NCBI GenBank assembly: GCA_038277395.1
Contig: CM076195.1
Span: forward strand, 16,500,535 to 16,564,534
DNA: 64,000 nucleotides
Reading direction: 5' to 3'
Source of the DNA: Dryocosmus kuriphilus
Lineage: Eukaryota; Arthropoda; Insecta; Hymenoptera; Cynipidae
The notes beneath the pieces were generated by a model. That model saw only the letters and a program-made list of their open reading frames with translations, was not told the DNA's origin and searched no databases. The translations under genes were made by a program, and so were the position numbers. Numbering within the stretch: position 1 is the first letter of the stretch; the number at the start of each line of letters is the position of its first letter. This document shows positions 20,747 through 32,929 of the stretch, one piece after another.

Positions 20747-22516
20747 GCAGAGTGGGCAAGATTAGGAATTTACTGTTCATAATCCACTACAGGCTACAAT
20801 TCTTAACCGATTTTGATGATTATTTTTAGAAATGTACAGCATTAGATGCTTCAGAATGACTTCAGGCTGAATTTTTAAATTTCGTTCTGTGAACTTTATT
20901 ATTTAAACAAGTAATGCGTAAAAAAAGCCATTTCGACAATATTATCTTTTATCGCTGAGGCAAAGACATAAATAAACTCGCTATGCATCAGAATGAATGC
21001 GGGTACACTTAAGGAACATAATTATTTGTCTGAGGATTAAACCTAATTGTTATAAACAAATTATAAAAAAAATAGTGTCTTGCAGTGCTGAACGTTGAAA
21101 TTTTTTCTAAAACTAAGAACGATGCAATTCTCTGCAAAATGAATGCTCAAAAGGAAAAATGACGAAATATTAACAATTATTATTGTTATTATATAAATAA
21201 TCTATTAAACAAATAATCCATTTTTGAAATTCTACCACAGTTATATATTGTTTTTTCTGGTTCAAACAATTTTAAACTGGCTCTAAAGTGTTTTTGAAGG
21301 AAGAAAAAATTATTATCATCCTTTAATTGTTATTCTTAATAACAAATATTATAAAAAACATTTTAGTTACTTTTCTTAGAAATTTATTTTTTCTACTAAA
21401 TCAGATCACACACAATTGAGTAGGGATCAACTATGCGGAAAATGTATTATAAATTTTAAATTGTTATTTTTGATAAAAATCTTAGTAACAAATTAAAAAA
21501 TTAGATATTTTCTGTCAGAAAAAAAAAATTTTTTTCACTGAATCAAGTGGCAAACTTCTGAACAAACCTTGCAGGACAAAAATGTCTTATAAACGCTTAA
21601 ACATTATTTTTATTAACAAACGGAAGATCACTATTCAGATATTTTCAGATGTTCCACCACATGATTTAGTGTGAAAATAATTTTTGGTGAGATAGATTCA
21701 GTAGTGTGCCACATGATTTAATGGAAAGAAATATTTTTTTCTGAAAGAAAATATCTCCTTTTATAATTTGTTACTAACATTTGTTATTCAAAATGACGAT
21801 TTAAATTTTATAATACATTTTCCTCGTGGCTGATCACTATTCAGTTGCGTGCGACATGATTTAGTAGAGAAAACAAATTTTTTCTAAGATAATAACCTAA
21901 TTTTTGAATTTTTAAAATATTTGTTATTAATAATAACAAGTATAGAATGATTATAATTTTTTTCCTTCAAAAGCATTTTAGAGCCAGGTTTAAATTGTTT
22001 GCAACAGAAAAACAATATATAACTGTGGCAGAAATTCAAAAATTAATTATTTGTTTAATAGATTATTTATAACAACAGTAAATGTTAATATTTCGGCACT
22101 TTTCTTTTGGCGCATTCATTTTGCAGAGAATTGCATCGTTTTTAGTTAAAACAAAATTTTTTCAACTGTTAAGCATTGCAAAAATATATTTGTTTATGTA
22201 ATTTGTCTATAACAATCGTGTCGAATCTTCAACTAAATATTTATGTTGCTTAAGTGTACATGCATTTATTCTGATGCATAGCGAGTTTATTTATGTCTTT
22301 GCCTCACCGATAAATGATAATATTGTCGAAATGGCTTTTTTTACACAATACTTGTTTAAATAATAAAGTTCATAAAACGAAATTAAAAGACTCGTCCTGA
22401 AGTGGTCCTGAAGCATCTTATGCTGAAAATTTCTAAAATAAAATCATCAAAATCGGTTAAGAATTGTAGCCTGTAGTGGATTATGAATAGTAAATTCCTA
22501 GTTCGGCCAACTGTGC
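20747..22516. mobile_element. 1.77 kb foldback palindrome inserted in the right TIR
   Basis: Arms of about 870 bp are inverted copies around a centre near 21630. Matching blocks include ATAATCCACTACAGGCTACA, AACCGATTTTGATGAT and GAGAATTGCATCG. Termini are GCAGAGTGGGC (left) and the complement of GCACAGTTGGC (right). The flanks are GAT on both sides (20744-20746, 22517-22519). Removing the palindrome and one GAT rejoins CGAACCGATGGAGG, which is exactly the sequence at the left arm of the host element. No coding frame. Confidence 0.85.
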
Positions 22517-22559
22517 GATGGAGGAGAAGCAGCATCATTCATAGAGGCGACTGTAATAG

Positions 22560-24021
22560 AAAATTGATTTTAATAAATTGTTGTCATTTAAAAACACGTT
22601 TTGATTTTGATTACTTTCAGTGTTTCTGTGCTATATCTCTCAATATTTTAAATAATGAATCAATGAAACATCCAATGAGACATTTAATTTTTTCATGAAG
22701 CGTTTCATTGTTTCATGAAACTTTCCAAGTTTCAATGAAGCGTTTCATGGACTCACTAACCCTAACCTCGCGACGGCTAGAATTTTTTTGAATACAGAGA
22801 TTGAGTTGAAATGTTAACGTTTTTTTTTGTTTATTTATAAGTCGGGATGATTGTAAAATACAATTTTATTGTGCAATTGTCAATTTAAAGTTTTTATCTT
22901 GTGCGGAAATAATAAAAGAATGCGGCTTTGAAGTATTATTCAGTATCGAATCAAATTATTTATCTTGCCATAAATGTGGAGTTGATCTTCAAGAGTTAAT
23001 TATAATTTTGGAATTGCTTCAAAAATTAATTATTGTCTTTTGTAAAGTTCAAGGAAAATATGGAGAAGACGCATAACACGTAGAATCGTAGTAATAAGGT
23101 ATGCTAAGTACTGAACACTCTGTACTAGCTTTAAAACGAAAATATTTCTGACATAAATAATTTCCAAATTGAATCCCTTTCTGTGCACTTCCCTTGTTGT
23201 TTGTCGAAATCAATGATAATTTTTTTTAAATACGCGTACATACACTGAAAAAAAAAAATTTTCAATGAACCAAGTAGGCTTAATTACTTGTCTCATTTTA
23301 CTTGAATGAAGCCACAATTTTCTGAGTATAAGGGGCCGATTTTCTTGAATCAAGAAAATAACAGAATCATGTAAAACTAGTTGGATCAAGAATATGCATA
23401 TTTAAAACAAATGATTGTTGAAATAATTTATTCCATTTTGTTTATTTGTCTCAGTTTGAATAAAATGTTGGTTCAAAAATATGATATTTTCACGATAAGT
23501 AAATGAAACCCTACTTAAATATTTCTTGATCCACGTAAATCCATCTTCTTATTTTGACTATTATCTTATTTAATATAATATGCATGTTCTTGAGACAAGA
23601 AAATTAACAAATTTAGCGAAGAAACAAATTTTCTGAGCATGATTTTTAAATAGTTTACTTCAAATCAGTATATAATTGAAAAGGAATATATAGTGTTTTC
23701 AATTAAACTAAAATGTTACTTAAAGAAAAAATATCAGTTTTTACGATTTTATTTTTTATAATATGTTAAAAGTCTTTTCCTTTATGCTTGGTATCACTTG
23801 AATTTAATTCAAAAGGGTGTATGGAAGAAAAAAAAATGTTGACTATTAATCTTAAGTGGTATAATTTATAAAAATTATGATTAAGAGATTAAAAGATAAA
23901 AGAATAATAAATAATGATAAACCCATAAAATCGCAATTAAAAATAAAAAATAAAAATGAAAGTTATCATAAAAGTAAATTGAAAGTAAATTCGAAGTAAC
24001 CATAAAAATTTGTCTTCGAAT
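22560..24021. other. AT-rich non-coding stretch
   Basis: No gene. Short repeats of TTTCATGAAGCGTTTCAT occur at about 22690-22752. A CACTGAAAAAAAAAAA motif at 23244, of a kind common at insect MITE ends, is present but I found no matching inverted end. Confidence 0.4.
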
Positions 24022-25984
24022 CACGGTATCCCTAAATGAAAAATGGGTTAAACTAAAATGTCAAAGAAAAGTGATTACGGGGTAATGTTCTCCATAGTTC
24101 TAGTAACTACTCGTAAAAACCATTAAAAATAAAATCGTAGCTGAGCCTTTTTTAAAAATACGTGATTTTAAAAAAACTTTTTTTATATTTGTACGTTCAA
24201 TAATTTTTTTGACAACCCATGGTAATCTTTAAAATAATTTAATATAAAGATATTGTTTTTAAAGTATATTTGGTACCAAAACAGTAGAAAATATTGTTTT
24301 GAGCAAGACAGATATAAAAATAAACCTTAATTTCATTTTTTTACAAGATGCGTGGAAGAATGTTCTAAAGCTTCTTTAAATAAACTAATTTTTTACTGTC
24401 TGTTATTCATTAAAAGGTTGATTTCATACTTTTCCCAAAACTTAAGAAATTCCCGATAAAGAGCCTCGTTTGGCTGTTCCGACCTCTAAACTCCTTTTCT
24501 AAAAAATTCTTCTAAATGTTCAATAACTACAATGCACGTACCTTAAGCATTATAGAAACGGTTGTAGCCTTGAATAGCTGCTTAAGATTCTGTTAACTTT
24601 TGCAGATTTCATCAAAAGAGCAATTTATTTTTGTGGAAAAATGCATTTCAACAATTTTGTTCATTTCGTTTAAGGCTGATACAAATGGCATAACTTTCAA
24701 AGAAGAGCATCTTTGACGAACATTTTTGTCTAATAGGCTATCAGAATTTCTTAGAAGTTTTCAGCAGGCATTTCCCTCGAACAGTTCTCATTTATAATTT
24801 TTTAATTCTAAATGAAGCTTTTGCAGCTAGAAATATAAAAGAGGTTTTTCTTAATATCAAATATGTTTTTAAAAGGATCAGCTGTGATTTTACTTTTAAT
24901 AGGTTTTAGTCACTAGAACTATGGAGAGCAATACCCTGTAATCACTTTTCTTTGAAATTTTAGTTTACGAACTGTACACTACCGGTACCGACAAATTTTT
25001 TTTTTACCTGATGGAGGTACTTGCAGCATAAAATAATACGATTTTCAATATTTTTAGTGAAGATATTTCCGCTTCGAAAGCAGTTTGCTGTGACACCTGT
25101 TTATCTTGGCGACACATGTGTTAATTTAGACTAAGATCCAACGAAAAAATATTGGACAAGACAAAAAAATTTCAAGTACTTTTTTGAAGAACCCTATATC
25201 CCTATGGATTTTAAGGCGCTGAATCCGAATCTGAAGTCAAAGTAGCACTTTCCCGGGGAAATTTTGGACATAGCCTCGAAAAATATTATTATCGAGTTAT
25301 CGAGTACTTCATGGAAAAACATGATATTATTATGGATTTCAAGCCGCTAACTTTAATTATACAGTCGGATTAATTAGTTCCATTTTTAAGTTTCTTAAGA
25401 ACGGAACTAATCTGATTTCTTAAATTTTTAAAGAATGGAACAGAAATACTTGACGTGGTGCCCCTACCCTTTTCCAGTATTTTGCGGGGGGAGGCATTCC
25501 TGTGTCTGATCATAGATATATTTTTCGTCACACCCCTTTCCCTTTCCAGAGTTTTGCGGTGGGCGGGAAAGAACTCCTGTGACTGGTCACATAAATACTT
25601 GACATGAAGTCCCCTAACCTTTTCCAATGTCTTGCTGTCGTTGAATCGGTTATTTATACCAATATTTTGGTACTTTGAAATAAAACTTCGACATCTCTAA
25701 AACTGTTGAAGATGTTGATTCAAAAGTTTCAGATTCGTATTTCACGCGTAAAATCCTATCAGAATGTGCATTAAAGTTTTGTCGACACGGATACCGTGAT
25801 CTTGCACTTTAATTTCCTGTTAGAAACCAATAAAAAAATGTTGTGGTATATCGGTAAAAAAATATTGTCGTATACCAGTAAAAGGACAGATTTTTTGTCT
25901 GTACCGGTCAAAAAATTTTTTACCGATACCGGTAGTGTACAGACAACCTTTATTTTAACCCATTTTGCATTCAGAGACACCGTG
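24022..25984. mobile_element. TIR element containing a nested inverted-repeat element
   Basis: The left end (CACGGTATCCCTAAATG, AAATGGGTTAAA) and right end (complement CACGGTGTCTCTGAATG, AAATGGGTTAAA) are inverted copies. The next block of the arm, TGTACACTACCGGTA, is found at about 24970-24990 on the left and near 25930-25942 on the right. The left arm is therefore split by a 911-bp inner element. The interior also has about 2.5 tandem copies of a ~75-bp unit (CCTTTTCCAG...TTTTGCGG) at 25445-25640. No coding frame. Confidence 0.72.
24053..24963. mobile_element. Inner 911-bp inverted-repeat element
   Basis: CTAAAATGTCAAAGAAAAGT at 24053 and its inverted copy ending at 24963 define arms of about 110 bp, continuing through GTGATTAC and TCTCCATAGTTCTAG. 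It splits the left arm of the outer element. Non-coding. Confidence 0.75.
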
Positions 25985-26299
25985 GAATATTATTAGTTCA
26001 TTTTATGAACAAATTCTATAAACAAATGAACAGAGATTGTATTTATATATTAGGCCGAAAGAGATAATTTTTTTCTTCCAATTACATGTCTTCAAATTCT
26101 ATTGACAATTATGTTTACAGATGAACACTTTTTATCCAGTTGTTATTTTTATAAACAAATTATCGACATTGTGTTATTGCTCTTTGTATTAACATAAAAT
26201 TTTCAATAAACAAGCATTCAAAAACGTAAAGAATTCTGATTTTTTAAAAAATTGACGAGTAGCTATATTATACATCAAACTATGCTAATAAGTGACCCC

Positions 26300-26410
26300 G
26301 CGTTGTAGTAAACGAAGAATCATATTGTTGCAATAGCCTAATCGGTAGTATGCATAGTTTATAATTTCGAAATTAGGATTCGGTTCTCGATGCATGCGAA
26401 TTTTTTGCGT
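26300..26410 (+). repeat. tRNA-like SINE head or degenerate tRNA
   Basis: AATAGCCTAATCGGTAGT resembles an internal A box and GGTTCTCGATGC a B box, 50 bp apart. Preceding AATAAGTGACCC also occurs in inverted orientation beside the tRNA-like piece at 27960-28075. A cloverleaf is not convincing, so a SINE relic is more likely than a tRNA gene. Confidence 0.45.
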
Positions 26411-27299
26411 AATTACACGGAAAAAAATAGTCACTCGAATTGTAAGTGACTATTCTGTGACGCTCGGATAGAGAGAAAAGTGTCAAAAGCTTCCAGCGAC
26501 TTTCATTGAATAATAGAAGAAAGTCACTTAATTTTTAAAAACAATCACGGGAAAAATAAATGAATTAATTCTTATGAAAAAGTATTTTAAAAATCAAGCG
26601 ATCCTTTCAGAGAAATAATAAACATTACTCTACATTTTAAGTGACAGTCAAATTGAGGAATATTATAAATCCAAGCTTATTACCATTCCGTAGAGTGTCT
26701 CTGGAAATTCGAATTGTGCAGTGAAGGTTTTGCATAGTACCGCGCACGTCGCGTTTTGCCCGTTACCCGCGCCTGTGCCATTGCATTTTGCTAGCGCTTA
26801 CTGATATTCATTGATAGCCATATTGTGATCACTTATTGTGATGTGAAGTTTTTATTTATTTTTTTTATTTTACTTTATTGACGGTTTTCACCTTGATGCA
26901 AATAAGATATAATTTATTACATTATACAGTAATTTTATGTTCGTTACAAACTTATATATATATAAGTTATGCTGCACTAAGAACCTCAATATTTACGGTG
27001 AAGCGCATGACATAATATGGGATTGAAACAGATCGTTTCGAAATTCTGTAAAATGGCTATGATTTCAGTTGCACGTTTTAGATATACACATACATATATC
27101 AGAATAAAATAAGGCTAAGAGGTTAAAAAAAAGTTTTAAAAATTCTGTTCTTAACATTTTTGTATTATTTAGAATATTGTTATGCTTGTTTAAAATAAGA
27201 TATTTAAGAAAAAGGAATTGAAGATTTCAAGGGGCCCCAAAATTTCTCTCGCCGACCCTGCGACGCTACCTCAAAACACTTGGCATCCCTGCTTAAAAT

Positions 27300-27835
27300 A
27301 CCGGATAGGATGAAATAGAGCCGGATAGGATTCGGAATGTTATCGCATTCTATCCTGAAACTTATAAGGTATTTGTATCCGTTTTTTTTATCCGGTTCTA
27401 TCCAGCACTTGGTCGGTGTATTAAATGTTTTCTATCTGGTTTCTCATCTAGTTGTATACGGAATATTTTCTGTACGCGTAATACCCTATCCGGTTTTTCA
27501 CTCGGTTCTATCCGACACTTGGTCGGTTTAATACATTTTTTCTATCCGGTTTCTTATCTGCCTCTGTACGGAATATATTCTGTGCCCATATTGACCTATC
27601 CGGGGCTTTGTCCGATTCTATCTTGATAATTATACGGTATTTGTGTCTGGCTACTTATCCGGTTCTATGCGGCGGTTGGTCGATCTATCAAATTTTTTCT
27701 ATCTGGTTTCTTATCTAGCCCTGTACGGAATATTTTCGGTACCCAAATTGCCCTAAATGGTTTCTTATCCGGTTCTATCCGACACTTGATCGATATTTAA
27801 AGTTTGTCTATCTATCAAAGCTTATAGACCAAACT
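27300..27835 (+). repeat. Minisatellite of TATCCGGTTCTATCC-type units
   Basis: Variants of TTATCCGGTTCTATCC...CACTTGGTCGGT recur at 27391, 27501, 27656 and 27771, with spacings alternating near 110 and 157, as in a dimeric unit of about 267 bp. GTACGGAATATTTTCTG recurs between them. Confidence 0.75.
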
Positions 27836-27959
27836 ATATGAAAATATTTGTTTTAAACAAATATTTAAACTAAAAAAACCAGTTATTGAATGAATTGATA
27901 GGTTTTTACATATCCTAACTTATGTATTAAATATAACGCTAGAAAAACGTATTCGTAGA

Positions 27960-28075
27960 AAACTCGCCACACCGAGAATCGAACCATAACCGCCTAAGTA
28001 TAAATCGCGCGAATTACCCACTAGACTACCGAATATTACAATTTATTCCTAACTTCAAAAGAGGGTCACTTATTT
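27960..28075 (-). repeat. tRNA-derived SINE piece or tRNA pseudogene
   Basis: On the - strand the sequence reads TTCGGTAGTCTAGTGGGTAA (A-box-like) and then GGTTCGATTCTC (a good B box) about 35 bp further on. It shares AATAAGTGACCC with 26284-26300 in opposite orientation. It lacks a clean acceptor stem, so I call a SINE relic. Confidence 0.5.
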
Positions 28076-28200
28076 GCCACAGACTCTATAATTACGTAAG
28101 ACAATGTTTTAAATCAACCTATTTCATATTTCAATACAATTTATTTAAATATGCAACAATATGTTTCTGATCATTTTTGTTTGATAAAGAAAAAAGGAAT

Positions 28201-28556
28201 GTCTTGATGATGAGAAAAAAAATACCTTTTTTACAATACTCATTTTTCATTTTTTGTATTTTCAACCACCCTGCTTATTTTTGGAAATTTTCAAAAAAAG
28301 TTTTCCATTTGACTGTTAGAAAGTTTACGGCCACGACGGGCTAGCTAGCGTCTGATCTGGGACCGATCAGACCGACTAGATGATGAGAGAAAAAAAACCT
28401 TTCTTTTTGTAATATTCATTTTTCATTCTTGGCATTTTTAAAGACCCTGTTTACTTTTGGAATTGTGTAACACAAATTTTCGGTTCGACACTTAGAAAAA
28501 TATTAAATTGTGAAAGTCTGACTAGCACCTGATCAGAACCCGAATAGACAGTCTTG
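28201..28556 (+). repeat. Two tandem ~175-bp copies
   Basis: GATGATGAGA with poly-A, then CATTTTTCATT, recurs at about 28207 and 28380; both copies end with a TGATC-containing GC-richer part (TCTGATCTGGGACC, CCTGATCAGAACCC). Diverged tandem duplication. Confidence 0.65.
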
Positions 28557-28589
28557 AAAAAGTCCTAACTGGACGCAATTCTGCCCCAA

Positions 28590-28990
28590 GGGGCCGTCCA
28601 TATACCACGTGCACAGTTTTTGGGTGGTGGGGGGTATGGCAAAAGTCCAATATTGTCCACAGGGTACGGGGAGGGGGGTTCGAGCCAAAGTCTACGTGGT
28701 CATGCGTTCATTAAAATCTGCGAAAAATTTACGGAAAAGGGGCAAGGTACACTTAAGTCACTCGAATCGCTTGTTACATTGTGCTTGCGCAACGTTCTAC
28801 GCATATATAAAGATTCGCGTAATAATAATAGCGAGTCCGGTGACTGGTCACTTGACGGCAATGCAACTTGGATAGGGTATAGCGGGTATAGCGATGGGAA
28901 GTGGCATGAGTTTTACCATCATGATGGTCAGAAAAAGTGGTCATGTGGTAAAAGTCGGTAAAAATAATTTTTAGAATAAAAAAAAAAAAA
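28590..28990 (+). repeat. Transposon-end-like fragment
   Basis: It begins GGGGCCGTCCATATACCACG, a motif I associate with ends of dispersed insect DNA repeats, followed by G-rich runs. Two overlapping open frames here (28609-28875 and 28620-28961) do not resemble a known protein. Identity uncertain. Confidence 0.35.
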
Positions 28991-29719
28991 AGAGAAATGA
29001 CATGAAATTGAAGCCCTAGATGAATTTAGAGAATTCAATGGATCTATTTGCGTGAAAATTTTTTTTTTTTCAGAAAAACAGTTGAGTCGAAAATCGAGAA
29101 ATTTGCTGTTAGATCAGAAGTAACCACAAAACGTCGTCTGCTAAACGTTGGCGGAAACTTTGAACAAAAAATGAGGACGTGATAGAAAGGGTAAACAAAT
29201 TAGACACCCTGTAAATCCCAGTTGTAATAAATTATGTAAATAATTGAAAAATATAGATTTGTGCTTGCAAGTATTTATAGCATAGTTTTTATTGAAGCAG
29301 AAACGTAAATAAGTAAGATATGGAATAAATTGTAAATTAACTACTTGCTCGGTCATGTGTGTTTTTTACATACAACAATTAGTGATTCTCGAAGTACAAT
29401 TTTTTTAGCATATATACAAATTTTGTGTGAAATATTGTCCTTATTATATGAAAGAAATAAATATAAGCTTTTAGCAAGACTTTAGCGCCTAGGGATCTCG
29501 GGATGTTTTGAAATGAAACAAATTTATTGTTTTACTATTAGCCATATTTATTTAGTAAATTTATGAGATAATACACAGTTATTAAAATAAAAAGTTATTT
29601 TTTCATTTTATGGTTTTAAGGGGAGGGACCACGGCTATTTGAAATGTTTGAAATATCAATACCAGAGGGTTGCAAATATTTCTTCTATTCTAATTTTCGG
29701 CCCGTATTGAAACAAAACT
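28991..29719. other. AT-rich non-coding stretch
   Basis: Nothing recognised between the fragment above and the foldback element. Confidence 0.4.
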
Positions 29720-29934
29720 TTTTTCTTACCAAATCTCGCATCAAATTTTACTTTTAACTCGTCACTAAATACCGTAAGATATAAAACAAACGTAAAATAT
29801 GTAATATCGTAAAATCGAGACGAGACATTGTTCAAAATTTTGCAAAAAGCATGTACAAAAACTGGCGAATTTAAATATTAAAAAATGTAGGAGAAGTGTC
29901 ACTTGTTTAAAGTTATGAAAAAGTGTATAAAAAA

Positions 29935-30095
29935 TCTGCCCGCTTCGCGGGCACATTCTTATCGCGCGCTTCGTGCGCCGCGCTTCGCGCGAAGTATGAG
30001 CGCGCCTAGGGTGCGCGTCTGTTGGCACTCGCGCTTCGCGCTCGACATTTGACTCGCGCTCGATAGATTATTCACCTCGCGCTACGCGCTCGGTG
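29935..30095 (+). repeat. GC-rich palindromic subrepeat block, left arm
   Basis: Repeated near-palindromic units of the type CTCGCGCTTCGCGCTCG in otherwise AT-rich DNA. A further single unit lies at about 30190-30212. Each unit can form its own hairpin. Confidence 0.85.
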
Positions 30096-31571
30096 TTTCT
30101 GGATGGTATAAACCTTTAAATTAAAAATTCCAAAAGAAATTATTTTACTTAAGGCTCTATCGCCCTTAAGGAATACATTCTCATCATGACACTCGTGCTT
30201 CGCGCTCGATAATTACATTTTTTAAAACGCATTGTAGATTGGTAAAGTTTTTTAGTGATTTTCCAAATTTTCACAATAGAGGATTTCGATTCTTAAAAGT
30301 AAAACGATGAGTCTTAACGAATAAATTTTGTAGCTCTTTCCAAGGTGAACAATTCTGCTTGTTAATATTTTCTCATATCTTGCACAGTTTTGCTGAAAAG
30401 TGGTTTGCTTTATATTTCATACAATATTTCACGAATAACTCAAAAACTACGCATCTGATCAAAAAAATGATAGAAAGAAAATTTGTAGACCTTTTTGAGG
30501 TGAACAATTTTGTTTATTATTATTTTTCCGTATCTTCCATAATTTGGCGGGAAATTTGAAATTTTTAATTTTTAATAACGTTTTATCGATTAAAACAAAA
30601 ACCGTGTATTTTATCAAAAAATGGTTGAAACAAAATTTGTAGATCTTTTTAAATTGAACAACTCTGTTCTTTCCCATTTTTTTGTATCTTGAATATTTTG
30701 GCGGAAAACCACAGTTTTTTAATTTTAAGAGCGTTTTCTTGATTAAAACAAAAACCGTTCATTTTATCGAAAAAGGGTTAAAACAAAATTTGTAGATTTT
30801 TTGAGGTGAACAATTTTACTTTCTCACGTTTTTTTTGTATCTCTCATACTTTAGTCGGAAAATGAATTTCTTGATTTTGTGTAAACCGTTTTTGATGGAT
30901 AAAACCATAACCGTTGGTCAAAAACCGCTGGTTAACGAACTCGTCCTTTCCTTTTGGACCTTAAAGTAGTGTGCCAAAGCGCAATCCAATCCGATTAGTC
31001 CTTCGAAAGTTATCGTGGGAACAGACGACAACGACAACGACAACGACGACAACGACAACGACGACAACAACGACGACAACGCCAACAGACAGACAGACAC
31101 GGTCGTAAAAACCATTTTTTCGGATTCAGGAGGTCTTAAAACGTGGAGATTTCATGAAATCCGCGAAAGTCAAATTTTGCATAAATCTAATACCTTCTCT
31201 GATGAGAATGTAAAGATTGACACATTTTCATAATAAAAATTATGAAATTTGAAAATTAAAACAAAAAAATACGAATAAAAATTTCGCAATTTTTTACACG
31301 CTTTTTTAGGATTTCAAACGAGCTCTCTCATCGATTTTACGATATTCCTATTTAGCAACGAGATAAAAATTAAAAAATAATGAAAAATTACTGTTCTACT
31401 ACAGTTTTTTACATTCTCATCAGAGAAGGTATTAGATTTATGCAAAATTTGACTTTTGCGGATTTCATGAAATCTCCACGTTTTAAGACCTCCTGAATCC
31501 GAAAAAATGGTTTTTACGACCGTGTCTGTCTGTCTGTTGGCGTTGTCGTCGTTGCCGTTGTCGTTGTCGTT

Positions 31572-31603
<32 letters not shown>

Positions 31604-32439
31604 CGTTGTCGTTGTCGTTGTCGCCTGTTCCCACGATAACTTTCGGAGGACTAATCGGATTGGATTGCGCTTTGGCACACTTCTTTAAGGTCCAAAAAGA
31701 AAGGACGAGTTCGTTAGCCAGCGGTTTTTGACCAACGGTTATGGTTTTATCCATCAAAAACGGTTTTCACAAAATCAAAAAATCCATTTTTCGGCTAAAA
31801 CTATCAGAGATACAAAAAAAACGTAAGAAAGTAAAATTGTTCATCTCAAAAAAATCTACAAATTTTGTCTCAACCGTTTTTTGATAAAATGAACGGTTTT
31901 TGTTTCAGTCAAGAAAACGCTATTAAAATTTAAAAACTGTGGTTTCCCGCCAAAATATTCAAGATACCAAAAAATGGTAAAGAACAAAGTTGTTCAATCT
32001 AAAAGGATCTACAAATTTTGTTTTAACCATTTTTTCATAAAATGCACGGTTTTTGTTTTAATCGATAAAACGTTATTAAAAATTAAAGATTTCAAATTTT
32101 CCGCCAAACTATGGAAGATACGGAAAAATAATAATAAACAAAGTTGTTCGTCTCCAAATTGTCTACAAATTTGCTTTCTATCATTTTTTTGATCAGACGC
32201 GTAGTTTTTGAGGTATTCGTGAAATATGTTATGAAATATAAAGAAAACCACTTTTCAGCAAAACTGTGCAAGATATGAGAAAATATTAACAAGCAGAATT
32301 GTTCACCTTGGAAATAGCTACAAAATTTATTTATAAGACTCATCGTTTTACTTTTAAGAATCGAAATCCTGTATTGTAAAAATTTGGAAAATCAAAAAGA
32401 GCTTTACCAATCTATAATGTGTTTTAAAGAAACGTAATT

Positions 32440-32735
32440 ATCGAGCGCGAAGCGCGAGTGTCATGATGAGAATGTATTCCTTAAGGGCGATAGAGCCTTA
32501 AGTAAAATAATTTCTTTTTTGATTTCTAATTTAACGGTTTATACGATCTATAAACACCGAGCGCGTAGCGCGAGGTGAATAATCTATCGAGCGCAAAGCG
32601 TGAGTGCCGTAAATAACGTATCGAGCGCGAAGCGCGAGTGCCAACAGACGCGCGCCCTAGGCGCGCTCATACTTCGCGCGAAGCGCGGCGCGCGTAGCGC
32701 GCGATGAGAATGTGCCCGCGCAGCGGGCAGATTTT
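32440..32735 (-). repeat. GC-rich palindromic subrepeat block, right arm
   Basis: Inverted counterpart of the left block: CGAGCGCGAAGCGCGAG recurs at about 32442, 32560, 32590 and 32620, ending in GTGCCCGCGCAGCGGGCA. The unit near 32590 reads GAGCGCAAAGCGTGAG, so individual units diverge independently. Confidence 0.85.
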
Positions 32736-32929
32736 AATATTTATATTTGACAAATTTTTTGCGCGCTTTTTGCAAGATTTCAAACAATATTTCGTATGGA
32801 TTTTAAAATATTCCTATTTGACGACGAGCTCAAAACAAAATATTTTTAAAAAAGTATATTTTTAAAACTTCTTTCACAAACTTTCCTTCGCGAAAAATGT
32901 TTATACATATTTTCGGTCATTGCAGCCAT

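Larger units (their letters stand above)
19266..22553. mobile_element. Tc1/mariner-type non-autonomous element with nested insertions
   Basis: The ends are inverted: CAGTCGCCTCTATAAGTGAT at 19266 and its complement ending at 22553 (CAGTCGCCTCTATGAATGAT), each flanked by TA (19264-19265, 22554-22555). The inverted arms extend further (TCCTCCATCGGTTCGC, CCACTACCAG), and the inner part of the right arm is found at about 20690-20746, cut off from its end by a 1.77 kb palindrome. A second inverted element lies in its left half (19372-20146). No transposase frame is visible. CAGT ends and TA flanks suggest Tc1/mariner or pogo-like mobilisation. Confidence 0.82.
29720..32860. mobile_element. Foldback-type element: ~3.1 kb inverted repeat with internal subrepeats
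   Basis: Two ~1.5 kb arms are inverted copies around a centre near 31345. From the outside inward each arm holds a GC-rich block (TGCCCGCTTCGCGGGCA, CTCGCGCTTCGCGCTCG and relatives; 29935-30095 and 32555-32735), then about four diverged tandem units of roughly 120-165 bp (each with TTTGTAGATCTTTTTGAGGT and GTATCTTCCATAATTTGGCG variants), then a (GACAAC)n tract (31022-31083, inverted at 31543-31622), then a conserved block GGATTCAGGAGGTCTTAAAA. Long TIRs made of tandem subrepeats are the structural hallmark of Foldback elements. No transposase is visible, so this copy is non-autonomous. Confidence 0.82.

Noticed and set aside
26320..26410. Functional tRNA gene
   Set aside because: A and B boxes are only approximate and no acceptor stem pairs; a SINE relic fits better.
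27960..28075. Functional tRNA gene on -
   Set aside because: Good B box, but no acceptor stem and shared flanks with the 26.3 kb repeat.
28609..28961. Two overlapping open frames as a gene
   Set aside because: They lie in a transposon-end-like, G-rich repeat and match nothing I recognise.
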